Assembly: GCF_027922045.1 (NCBI RefSeq)
Contig: NZ_BSEX01000012.1
Coordinates: forward strand, 62,001-126,000
DNA: 64,000 bases
Direction: 5' to 3'
Source of the DNA: Microbacterium terregens
GTDB lineage: Bacteria; Pseudomonadota; Alphaproteobacteria; Sphingomonadales; Sphingomonadaceae
The position numbers and the translations under genes were made by a program. Under the pieces are notes generated by a model, which was not told where the DNA came from, made no database searches, and was given only the letters and a program-made list of their open reading frames with translations. Of this stretch, positions 45,164-54,689 are shown one piece after another. Position 1 is the stretch's first letter; each line of letters starts with the position of its first letter.

Positions 45164-46858
45164 ATGCACCATGACGCACCATTGATCGCCACGATTGTCG
45201 CCGGCCTTGTCGCTGCTTTCATCGCAGGGACCTTGGCGCATCGGCTCAAGATATCCCCGATCGCGGGCTATCTGCTCGCTGGTGTCTTCGTCGGGCCGTC
45301 GATGCCCGGCTTCGCGGCGGACCCGCAAATTGCATCGCAGCTTGCCGAGATCGGTGTCATTCTCCTGATGTTCGGCGTCGGCCTGCACTTCTCGCTGCGG
45401 GATCTCCTGTCAGTGAAGAAGATCGCGGTCCCTGGTGCCTTGATCCAGATCGTTGTCGCGACGCTATTGGGCATCGTGCTGGCCTGGGCGCTCGGGTGGC
45501 GCGCTGGCGAGGCCCTGGTTTTCGGTCTCGCGTTATCCGTTGCGAGCACCGTCGTGCTGGTGCGCGCTCTGCAGGTCCACAACCTCGTTCAGACCGATCA
45601 AGGCCGTATCGCGGTCGGCTGGCTGGTCGTCGAGGATCTGGTGATGGTGCTGGCGCTGGTGCTTCTGCCGTCCGTTGCCGCGATCCTGGCGGGCACCTCT
45701 GCGAATGCGGGCACTGCGGCCGTGAGCGCCGTGACCACCACACTCCTGAAGGTAGCAGGGTTCATAGCGCTGATGCTCCTCGTCGGCCGCCGCGCGATGC
45801 CGGCACTCCTTCACTGGGTGGCTGATACCGGGTCCCGGGAGCTGTTCCGCCTGGCAGTGCTCGCGATTGCCCTTGGCGTCGCCTTCGGCGCCGCGTTCGT
45901 CTTCGACGTCTCGTTCGCTCTCGGCGCCTTCTTCGCCGGCATGATCCTGGGCGAGACCCAGCTTAGCCGGCTTGCGACCGAGGAAATCCTTCCGTTCCGA
46001 GACGCCTTTTCCGTCCTGTTCTTTGTTTCGGCTGGCATGCTGTTCGAACCAGCGGTGATCCTCGAGCAGCCGGGGGCGTTGCTGGCGACGCTCGCGATCA
46101 TCCTGGTCGGGAAGTCCGCGGCTGCCTACGCCATCGTCCGATCGTTCGGATATCGCGACCAAACCGCGATAACGATCTCGGCGAGCCTGGCTCAAATAGG
46201 CGAGTTCTCGTTCATTCTTGCCGGCCTTGGCGTAAGCGCCGGCATCCTGCCTCCAGAAGGACGGGACCTGATCCTCGCCGCCGCTATCATTTCGATCTTC
46301 CTCAATCCCCTGCTCTTTTCGTTCGTAACCAGACAGGGGATCCGGCCGCTTCGGCACGCCGGCGCCGCGGAAGGTTCTTCAGAAGAGCCGGAGCCGGAGC
46401 AGGGCTCGCCCCCTGGGCATGTCGTTATCGTGGGCTATGGCCGGGTCGGCCGCTTCATCGCTGCAACGCTCGGGGCCTCGGGGCACCCGCTGAGCATAGT
46501 CGAGGACAGCAGAGAGGCCGTGCAAGCAGCGCAAGCGGAAGGGCTGCGCGTCGTCCTGGGTAACGCCACCGAAGCTTCCATCCTCACGCGGGCCGGCATC
46601 ACCGGGGCGTCGACGCTGCTAATCGCGATTCCTGAGGGGTTCGAAGCCGCCATCATCGCGAAACGTGCCCGCGCCATGAACCCGGACCTGCGTATCATCG
46701 CGCGTGCCCATTCAGAGGCGGAGGTGGGCCACCTGCAGGCGATGGGTGCTGACGAGATCGTCCTGGCGGAGAAGGCAGCAGCAGCCAAGATGGCGGCGCT
46801 GGTTTCCGAAGGGGGATCGGAGGACGTCGACGGACTCGTTCACATGGTGGAGAGCTGA
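45164..46858 (+). CDS. CPA2 cation/proton antiporter with TrkA-N domain (YbaL/Kef-like)
   Basis: 564 aa from MHHDAPLIATI. About twelve membrane helices with AHRLKISPIAGYLLAGVFVGP, GLALSVASTVVLVRAL and SFALGAFFAGMILGE, then a Rossmann RCK/TrkA-N domain VVIVGYGRVGRFIAATL. This is the YbaL/KefB family of NAD(H)- or glutathione-gated K+/H+ exchangers. The YbaL-like N-terminus is diagnostic. It ends 58 bp from the convergent second antiporter. Confidence 0.9.
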   Translation: MHHDAPLIATIVAGLVAAFIAGTLAHRLKISPIAGYLLAGVFVGPSMPGFAADPQIASQLAEIGVILLMFGVGLHFSLRDLLSVKKIAVPGALIQIVVATLLGIVLAWALGWRAGEALVFGLALSVASTVVLVRALQVHNLVQTDQGRIAVGWLVVEDLVMVLALVLLPSVAAILAGTSANAGTAAVSAVTTTLLKVAGFIALMLLVGRRAMPALLHWVADTGSRELFRLAVLAIALGVAFGAAFVFDVSFALGAFFAGMILGETQLSRLATEEILPFRDAFSVLFFVSAGMLFEPAVILEQPGALLATLAIILVGKSAAAYAIVRSFGYRDQTAITISASLAQIGEFSFILAGLGVSAGILPPEGRDLILAAAIISIFLNPLLFSFVTRQGIRPLRHAGAAEGSSEEPEPEQGSPPGHVVIVGYGRVGRFIAATLGASGHPLSIVEDSREAVQAAQAEGLRVVLGNATEASILTRAGITGASTLLIAIPEGFEAAIIAKRARAMNPDLRIIARAHSEAEVGHLQAMGADEIVLAEKAAAAKMAALVSEGGSEDVDGLVHMVES

Positions 46859-46916
46859 TCGACAGTGATTCCGTCGCTGAGCCCCGCCGTCTTGCAAGGC
46901 AGATTCCGGCGACGGG

Positions 46917-48623
46917 TCAGATCGTGCGCAAAGCCCGAAGCTCCGGATTGAGGCGGAGGCGGATCGCCCGGACGCGGGCGAGCGCCTCTTCCGGAGAGAC
47001 ACCGAGCGCGACGAAGGTCTGCACGGCCAGCCCCAAGCCCGCAGCCAAGTTCTCCGGGAAGATGTACGTCGCGCCGGCCTTGGCGATGGATGCCAGACCT
47101 CGATTGTCTCTTGTGCTGACAAGGACTGGCACCGCCGGATTGAGTTGCCGTACCTGGCGTACCAGCTGCTCCAGCCTCGGCTGGCTGTTCAGAAGGGCGA
47201 CCACCACTGCGGCCCTATCGATGTTCGCTGCCTCAAGCACCCCGCGGCGTGTTGCATCACCGAAAATGACCTGATGCCCCTCGCGATGGGCAGTCCGAAG
47301 CCGGTCGACGTCGCGCTCGATCGAGATATAGGGTATCCCGCTCGCCTTCAGAACCGTACCCACCAGCCGTCCGACAGGGCCGCACCCCGCCAGGATGACG
47401 TGATCGCGTAGATCGCCCGCGGAGCCGCCGATCATGTCGTCTGGCTCAGTGATCAGCTGAGGCGTCGACAGGACCTTGGCCGAGATGCGCCGATTGAACT
47501 GGATGAGGAACGGAGCCAGGAAAATGCTGACGGCCGTCCCTGCGAGTGCCGTTTGCGCCACGATCGGTGGCAGCAGGCCGCCACCGATCGCCTGGGTCAG
47601 GATGAGGAGGGAGATCTCGCCGCCGTGCGCCAGGACCAGCGCGGTCTGCAATGCCGCATTGGTTGCGATGCCGCTGAGCCGCGCGAGAGCGAAGATGATT
47701 GCGAGCTTCACGAGGACGAGGATAGCCACAGCGCCGGCCGTCGCTGCCGGCTCGGTGAGAACGATCGACCAATCGACGCTCATACCGATCGTCAGGAAAA
47801 AGAGACCGAGGAAGATATCCCGCAGCGGCCGGAGCTCGTCTGCGAGGTGATGGCGGTAGTTGCTCTCGGCGACGACCATGCCGACGATGAAGGATGCCAC
47901 CGCCAGGGAGAGTCCGATCAGCTCTGCGAGAAACGCGACGCCTGCGACCAACGCGAGCCCGGCAAGCATCAGCGACTCGTTGGATCCGGTTCGCGCGATC
48001 CAATCGAAGATACGGCCGATCGTCTTGCGCGCGAAGAGCGCGGCACCCGTGAAGAGAAGTACGGCTGCGCCCAACCGCAACATCAGGCCGACAAGGTCCT
48101 CCTCAGCGCCTGAGGCAACCGCGCCAACCAGGAGCAGGACAGGCAGGGCGGCCAGATCCTGGAAGAGGAGGATACCCGTCGTTGCTATGCCATGACTGGT
48201 CGTCACCTCGTCCTGGTCCAGCAGCTGCTTGTGAACGATGGCGCTCGATGAATGCGCCAATGCAAAGCCCAAGATCAATGATGCTGTCAGGGACAGGCCC
48301 GCGAGGGCGGCGACCCCCGCTACGAGCAGCGCGGTGACGACGACCTGAAGCGTGCCCAGCACGAAAACCAATCGTCGGGCCGCGACAATGCGTGGCCAGG
48401 AGAATTCACAGCCGATGACAAACATCAGCGCGGCGATGCCGAGCTCACCAAGGAAGCGGGTTCCCTCATTCGCTGAGACGAGGTGAAGTCCATAGGGGCC
48501 GACGACCGACCCTGCGACGAGATATCCTGCAACCGAAGAGAGGCGGAACTTCGTAAAAAGCGCGACGAACGCCAGGGAGGCGAAAATCAGGATCACCGCA
48601 TCGGCGAGAAGATGGTGAAGCAT
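46917..48623 (-). CDS. CPA2 cation/proton antiporter with TrkA-N domain (KefB-like, second)
   Basis: 568 aa from MLHHLLADAVILI. Helices with FTKFRLSSVAGYLVAGSVVGPYG, GFALAHSSSAIVHKQLLDQDE and LAVASFIVGMVVAESNYRHHL, then VILAGCGPVGRLVGTVLKASG (Rossmann). KefB/C-like; the HLADEL motif and conserved Gln/Asp after SSSAI are typical. Kef homologues are in heat-resistance islands. It is convergent with the previous antiporter; the nearest box (48964) is 340 bp upstream. Confidence 0.9.
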   Translation of the reverse strand: MLHHLLADAVILIFASLAFVALFTKFRLSSVAGYLVAGSVVGPYGLHLVSANEGTRFLGELGIAALMFVIGCEFSWPRIVAARRLVFVLGTLQVVVTALLVAGVAALAGLSLTASLILGFALAHSSSAIVHKQLLDQDEVTTSHGIATTGILLFQDLAALPVLLLVGAVASGAEEDLVGLMLRLGAAVLLFTGAALFARKTIGRIFDWIARTGSNESLMLAGLALVAGVAFLAELIGLSLAVASFIVGMVVAESNYRHHLADELRPLRDIFLGLFFLTIGMSVDWSIVLTEPAATAGAVAILVLVKLAIIFALARLSGIATNAALQTALVLAHGGEISLLILTQAIGGGLLPPIVAQTALAGTAVSIFLAPFLIQFNRRISAKVLSTPQLITEPDDMIGGSAGDLRDHVILAGCGPVGRLVGTVLKASGIPYISIERDVDRLRTAHREGHQVIFGDATRRGVLEAANIDRAAVVVALLNSQPRLEQLVRQVRQLNPAVPVLVSTRDNRGLASIAKAGATYIFPENLAAGLGLAVQTFVALGVSPEEALARVRAIRLRLNPELRALRTI

Positions 48624-49133
48624 GGACCGGACGCCTCTCGCGGGGATCAAGTGCTTTCCGCCAAGGGCGGCATGGGTCGGGGCTGCTTAGCGTGCCGTGG
48701 GATGCAGCGGCGCTCGGGCGTAAAGAGATAGTCGGTTGAAGCTGCCTTCCCACGTTCGCCGATGGCAGTGGGCACCTGCACTAAGCGTCCAGGATCGATC
48801 AGGCCGGCGCGCGGCACCATTGGAAGGGCGTCGTCGAGCCTCGTCCACTCGATCGGTGCCGCCCGTCGAGCCCTCGACGGTCTTTGGCCTCTGAGCTGGC
48901 GGCACTCGTCACCTCCGTCTTGCGCAAGCCACCGAAGAGTCGCTCAGGTGAGGAGGACGCACACTGACATACCTCAGCTGGGTTCTATCCTGCTGGGTCA
49001 AGCACCCCTCATCTTTTCGACGGGTAAAGCGGCTGCTCAAGGGTGTGAGGGCGACGTTGAACGCGATCCTGACGCCGCCGGTTCGGCTGAGCGGACGTCA
49101 ACAGCGCCCTATCCGTGCCGCAGCGTCTCTTCA
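48624..49133. other. Non-coding gap with one box
   Basis: 510 bp between an antiporter start and the YCII stop. Open frames here have poor codon bias and overlap the YCII gene in antisense. It holds the box at 48964 and nothing else I can support. Confidence 0.5.
48964..48977. promoter_or_regulatory. CTGA-N6-TCAG box upstream of the second antiporter
   Basis: CTGACATACCTCAG, exact and identical to the box at 35924. It lies 340 bp from the antiporter start; no good -10 was found, so the target is uncertain. Confidence 0.65.
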
Positions 49134-49475
49134 CTATGCTCCGGGTATTTCGAGGCACTCGACGACCTCGACCGCTTCACCTGGAAAGATCGTGAAATGA
49201 GGATGGTTCTGGAAAAGGCGGGCGGCAGCCTCGTGCGTATCCGCTTCGACGATGATGTAGCCAGTGAGGCTATTTCGTCCTGCCTCGACGCCTGACGAGG
49301 ACACCCGCATGGTCCGGCCGAGCGGGCCGCCGGCATCTTTTATATGTTCTGCATTCTTGCCCATCCATGCCCCCCACGCAGCCATACCCTCCGACTGCTT
49401 GTCAGGGCTTATCGGTGACGCAACCTTTTCCGCGTCCGTTGCTGATCCGATGTACAACGCCAGGAACTTCGCCAT
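49134..49475 (-). CDS. YCII-related (DGPF-like) domain protein
   Basis: 113 aa. Ferredoxin-like YCII fold: MAKFLALYIG, MAAWGAWMGKNAEHIKDAGGPLG, then SLTGYIIVEADTHEAAARLFQNHPHF and a final VEVVECLEIPG. Conserved His in the NHPHF region. Family function is poorly known. Confidence 0.82.
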   Translation of the reverse strand: MAKFLALYIGSATDAEKVASPISPDKQSEGMAAWGAWMGKNAEHIKDAGGPLGRTMRVSSSGVEAGRNSLTGYIIVEADTHEAAARLFQNHPHFTIFPGEAVEVVECLEIPGA

Positions 49476-49654
49476 ACCAAATCCTTTGCTCCGCTCGATC
49501 CATCCAGTTAGTAGAAGTATCGCGTGCGCCCGCCATCAGATAGCGTCGACAAAGGCAGCTTCTAGCGGTGTCCGACTAGCTCTTCGAGATCGTTGGTGGT
49601 GCATGTTCTCCTTCCGGCCCGGACCTCCGGCGCGAGAGCGCCCGCCGCCAATGT

Positions 49655-49822
49655 TCAAAGCGTCCAACTCGGCGGATCGCTTGCGGGAAAAGACTCTACG
49701 ATCGCTTCGTCGACGGGGTCGAGATCCGTCCCCTCCTGCCCTTCCTCGGCCTCGCGCTCATCAGGTGCCAATTCGGGCTTCTTGTCCTTGTCCTGATCCA
49801 TCGGCGCTTTAGGGTCCGTCAT
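49655..49822 (-). CDS. Acidic 55-aa protein with ESFPASDPP motif
   Basis: Start ATG 49822 behind GGAGGAT. Highly charged N-terminus (PMDQDKDKKPELAPDEREAEE), then DPVDEAIVESFPASDPPSW. The same motif ends the NDUFS4-like protein at 26.3 kb. A box 90 bp upstream with CAGAAT at 21 bp supports real expression. Unknown function; probably disordered apart from the motif. Confidence 0.6.
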   Translation of the reverse strand: MTDPKAPMDQDKDKKPELAPDEREAEEGQEGTDLDPVDEAIVESFPASDPPSWTL

Positions 49823-49910
49823 CCTTTCATCCTCCAGCAAAGGGAACGCGCTGCACCTGTGCATCCGCGCAAACCGACTGCACATTCTGCCTGTCAGGAT
49901 CGACGCGGCC

Positions 49911-49924
49911 CTGATTCAGATCAG
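49911..49924. promoter_or_regulatory. CTGA-N6-TCAG box upstream of the ESFPASDPP small gene
   Basis: CTGATTCAGATCAG, exact. Leftward, CAGAAT begins 21 bp after it. Confidence 0.8.
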
Positions 49925-50028
49925 CTCCGCTGGCTTGTCTGAAGCTGCCGCCGGCAAGGAGGTAGGCGCGTTCTTCCGGAAGGACGACTGCCCGAGCCTC
50001 AAGGCCGCGGATAGAGCGCGTGCAGCGA

Positions 50029-50679
50029 TTAGGCCGGTTCGCCCGTCCTTTCGATGAGGCTTGCCCAGACGGCGAGGAGAAGCGCTGCCAGCGCTGCAAA
50101 CCAGAGGCCGTCGAGACCCAATCGGTGAAAGCTAAGCGCGCCTATGATCGCGCCTGCGACGAGGCTGGACCACAGCAACAGGTGTGGGAGCCAGTCCCAT
50201 CTGGCTCCGCCCAGGAGCGCCATGCCGATCCGCTGCCCCGCCTTAACGACGGCGCCGGTCATATAGGTGAGGCCGATGCTTACTTCGCCATCGCGCTGGA
50301 AGACGAGGTTCTCCGCTCCCATCGCAGCGGCCATGAGCAGCGGTGCAAATGCGCCTGCGCCGACGTGCGCGAGCGTAGCGCTCGAGGCGAGCAGCAATGA
50401 CACTAGTGCCAGAACAGCGGACTTGCGGCGCTTCTAAACCCGGGCGGCCACGAGCGTGGCGGCGACCACTCCCGTGAGGAAAGCACCAATCAACCCCAGC
50501 GCGAGCAACGCCGTCACCGACCCTTCGGCCGCGCCGATGGCGAGCCGTGTGGAGTTGCCGCTCATGAACGACACAAACATCCCGCCTGCGGCCAGGAAGC
50601 CCAGCCCGTCGACGTAGCCCGCCAGCCCAGCAAGACAGAAGGCGAGCCACTTTCGTCGCCGTCCAAGCACGCCGATCAT
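50029..50679 (-). pseudogene. YoaK/DUF1275 membrane protein interrupted by an in-frame TAG
   Basis: MIGVLGRRRKWLAFCLAGLAGYVDG, GGMFVSFMSGNSTRLAIG and GVVAATLVAARV end at TAG (50434-50436). The same frame then goes on with SLLLASSATLAHVGAGAF, LLMAAAMGAENLVFQR and LTYMTGAVVKAG, the rest of the family. Only the one stop separates the parts, with no shift. Six or seven helices in total. Either a point-mutation pseudogene or, less likely, readthrough. Confidence 0.75.
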
Positions 50680-50965
50680 TGAACCTACATACTCCTGCTG
50701 CACGCACCTGATGCCCGTGCGAGGAGGTTGCTTCCACTCCGCATCGCCAGACTGCGCCAGCGTTAGAGGGTTCATCAGGCGGATCGCCAGCCACACAGGC
50801 GCCGGGCGCAAGCTCCCTAGGCTTTGCGACCGGGCCGATGCAATGTGAGTGTCTCGCAGGCGGCACAGCGCCTGCTGCTGGAACCGGTCGGCAGGGAACG
50901 CCGAACGCTTCCCTGCCGCCTTAGCGAGACTGCTGCGACCTCAGCCGATCGCGATGCGCCGGCTA

Positions 50966-51580
50966 TCAAGCCCGGCGAAGCTTGAACCCGAGCCCGAGAA
51001 GCACAACGCCAGTGATGATCGCGTACGTTCCGATCACCCAGGCGGCAGACGGCAAGGTCGTGAGCGGATCGATGACCAGCAGGACGACGATCATGATCCC
51101 CAGAGCGACCGATAAAGCGCCAGACAGGCCCATCAGCCATTCGCCGCGGATCACCTTGCGCAACGTCACTGCCGCAGCGATTTCGAGGGCACCGGTGACG
51201 ATCGCCCAGACCGCCAGCATGATAAGCGTAACCAAGGCGTATCCCGCGGTCATAGCTGCGGGCATCAGCACGAACAGGACCGCTGTTGCGATGCCGATGA
51301 TCCCGCGGAGCACATAGGTCCACCAGCGCTCCTCCTTGCGGCGCGCGCCGCGAACCGCGGCGACCAGGGACAAGATCCCGTCCACGCCCGCATAAGCTGC
51401 GAAAACGGTGGCAAAGGCGAACAGCGCGCTGACAGGAAACAGGAACGACACCACGCCGAGCGCGAGCGCGAGCGCACCGCGGAAGACGATCCAGCCCCAG
51501 TTCCGGCGCAAGGTCCCCAGCATCGGCAGACCGCCGGCTTCCTGCTCGTCGGATGCAGCATTGATTTTGACTCGAACCAC
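50966..51580 (-). CDS. hdeD: HdeD-family membrane protein (second copy)
   Basis: 204 aa from GTG 51580 behind GGGAGG. Six helices, beginning RRNWGWIVFRGALALALGVVSFLFPVSALFAF, with IVTGALEIAAAVTLRKVI closely matching the FSGALEIAAAIRLRKEI of the first copy. It follows the Bax-inhibitor-1 gene by 46 bp on the same strand and is probably co-transcribed with it. Confidence 0.9.
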   Translation of the reverse strand: MVRVKINAASDEQEAGGLPMLGTLRRNWGWIVFRGALALALGVVSFLFPVSALFAFATVFAAYAGVDGILSLVAAVRGARRKEERWWTYVLRGIIGIATAVLFVLMPAAMTAGYALVTLIMLAVWAIVTGALEIAAAVTLRKVIRGEWLMGLSGALSVALGIMIVVLLVIDPLTTLPSAAWVIGTYAIITGVVLLGLGFKLRRA

Positions 51581-51626
51581 GAATGCCTCCCTTCTCTGCC
51601 GCGCGCCAATCGGCGGCACGACGTCG

Positions 51627-52355
51627 CTATGCCCTTTGCCGCTCGCCGGTGAGGTTCAGCAGCAGCTGGAACAGGTTGATGAGATCAAGGTAGAGTGACA
51701 AAGCCCCCAGCACGGCGAGCTTCTCCAGCGACTGAGTGCCGGCGTAGGCAACGTACTGGCTCTTCAGGCGCTGGCTGTCCCAGGCCGTAAGGGCGGTGAA
51801 CACCAGAACCCCGATGATCGAAACGGCAAACTGCAGGGTGTCCGAGGCGAGAAACAGGTTGATCAGGCTGGCGACGACCAGACCGACAAGACCGACCATC
51901 AGGAACGTCGACCAGCGTGAAAGATCGACTTTGGTCGTGTAGCCCCATAAGCACATCGTCGCGAACAAGGCCGCGGCGGAAAAGAAGGCCAGGGCTATGC
52001 TGGTGCCGGTGAACACCAGAAAGATGCTGGCCAGCGACAGTCCCATGACGGCGGAGAATGCATAGAAGCTGATCCGCGCCGTCGCGACGCTCATGAGCTC
52101 GACGCGGAAGGAGAAGAACAGCACGAACGCAAGTGGGGCAAGAATGACCAGCCACTTGAGGGGGGTATTGAAAATGGGCTGGTAGAGCCCGGGCGTACTG
52201 GCGACGATTAGCGCGACGATCCCCGTCACCCCAAGACCCAGAGCCATCGTTCGATAGATGCCCAGCAAATACCTGCGAAGGCCCTGATCATACGCGTCGG
52301 CGTGCGCCGCCACGCCGCGCAACCCTGCACCCGGACTTCCAAGTGGCGTGTTCAT
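51627..52355 (-). CDS. Bax inhibitor-1/YccA-family membrane protein
   Basis: 242 aa. Seven helices; start DQGLRRYLLGIYRTMALGLGVTGIVALIVA, FSFRVELMSVATA, FFSAAALFATMCLWGYTTKVDLSRW, and the closing LTAWDSQRLKSQYVAYAG and SLYLDLINLFQLLLNL, all BI-1 hallmarks. Family members leak Ca2+ or modulate FtsH. A one-mismatch box lies 93 bp upstream. Confidence 0.93.
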   Translation of the reverse strand: MNTPLGSPGAGLRGVAAHADAYDQGLRRYLLGIYRTMALGLGVTGIVALIVASTPGLYQPIFNTPLKWLVILAPLAFVLFFSFRVELMSVATARISFYAFSAVMGLSLASIFLVFTGTSIALAFFSAAALFATMCLWGYTTKVDLSRWSTFLMVGLVGLVVASLINLFLASDTLQFAVSIIGVLVFTALTAWDSQRLKSQYVAYAGTQSLEKLAVLGALSLYLDLINLFQLLLNLTGERQRA

Positions 52356-52447
52356 CTGCGCTCCTCCGATCGAAGTTGCAGCGATCCAGCCAGACCGCTC
52401 CGGTCAGGGCCTTGGCAGTTGCGTAGCGAATCGCTGGCCTGAGGCTG

Positions 52448-52461
52448 CTGATCTAAATCAC
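52448..52461. promoter_or_regulatory. CTGA-N6-TCAG-type box, one mismatch (BI-1)
   Basis: CTGATCTAAATCAC. Leftward, TACGCA starts 22 bp after it. It may also serve groES, 202 bp to the right. Confidence 0.55.
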
Positions 52462-52662
52462 CCCGGTTGGGCGACTCCTGAGGCAATTTGCGCGTCGTGC
52501 GATGCGCAACGCCGCATTCGCACGCAATGCGAGTGATCTCAGTACCAACCAGCTTTGGCAGCACTCTTGATGGTCGAAAATCATCTTCCTAACTCTGCCG
52601 AAACCGACCGTTCCACGCGAACGGGAGGCCCATCACATCATGATCTGCTTAGGAGGTAATGC

Positions 52663-52959
52663 ATGCATTTCCGTCCCCTGCACGACCGTGTCGCTGTCCG
52701 TCGTATCGAAGCCGAGGAAAAGACGGCCGGCGGCATCATCATCCCCGACACCGCCAAAGAGAAGCCGCAGGAAGGCGAGGTCGTTTCCGTCGGCCCCGGC
52801 ACCCGCGACGAGAACGGCAAGCTCGTCGAGCCCATGGTGAAGGCCGGCGATCACGTCCTTTTCGGCAAATGGTCCGGAAGCGAGGTCAAGATCGGTGGCG
52901 AGGAACTGCTCATCATGAAGGAGAGCGACATCCTCGGTATCGTCGAGAGCGAAGCATAA
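52663..52959 (+). CDS. groES: Co-chaperonin GroES
   Basis: 98 aa. [40 protein letters not shown] and a mobile-loop/roof pattern are intact. AGGAGG precedes the ATG by 9 bases. It caps GroEL for folding. No full CIRCE element was found upstream, so HrcA control is not evident. Confidence 0.96.
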   Translation: MHFRPLHDRVAVRRIEAEEKTAGGIIIPDTAKEKPQEGEVVSVGPGTRDENGKLVEPMVKAGDHVLFGKWSGSEVKIGGEELLIMKESDILGIVESEA

Positions 52960-52968
52960 GCGAGTTAA

Positions 52969-54636
<1,668 letters not shown>

Positions 54637-54640
54637 CAGA

Positions 54641-54664
54641 AAGGGGGGCCCTCCGGCCCCCCTT
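54641..54664 (+). terminator. Rho-independent-like terminator after groEL
   Basis: Perfect 10-bp stem AAGGGGGGCC / GGCCCCCCTT with loop CTCC, 4 bp after the groEL stop. It lies between the convergent groEL and hybrid kinase genes. Confidence 0.8.
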
Positions 54665-54689
54665 CGCTTGCTGGACGAAGCGACCCAGC

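Noticed and set aside
48762..49295. 177-codon open frame on the + strand
   Set aside because: Poor codon bias, no family motif, and its end runs antisense through the well-supported YCII gene.
52551..52580. CIRCE element before groES (AGCACTC seen)
   Set aside because: Only one half (AGCACTC) is present; the required GAGTGCT partner at 9 bp is missing.
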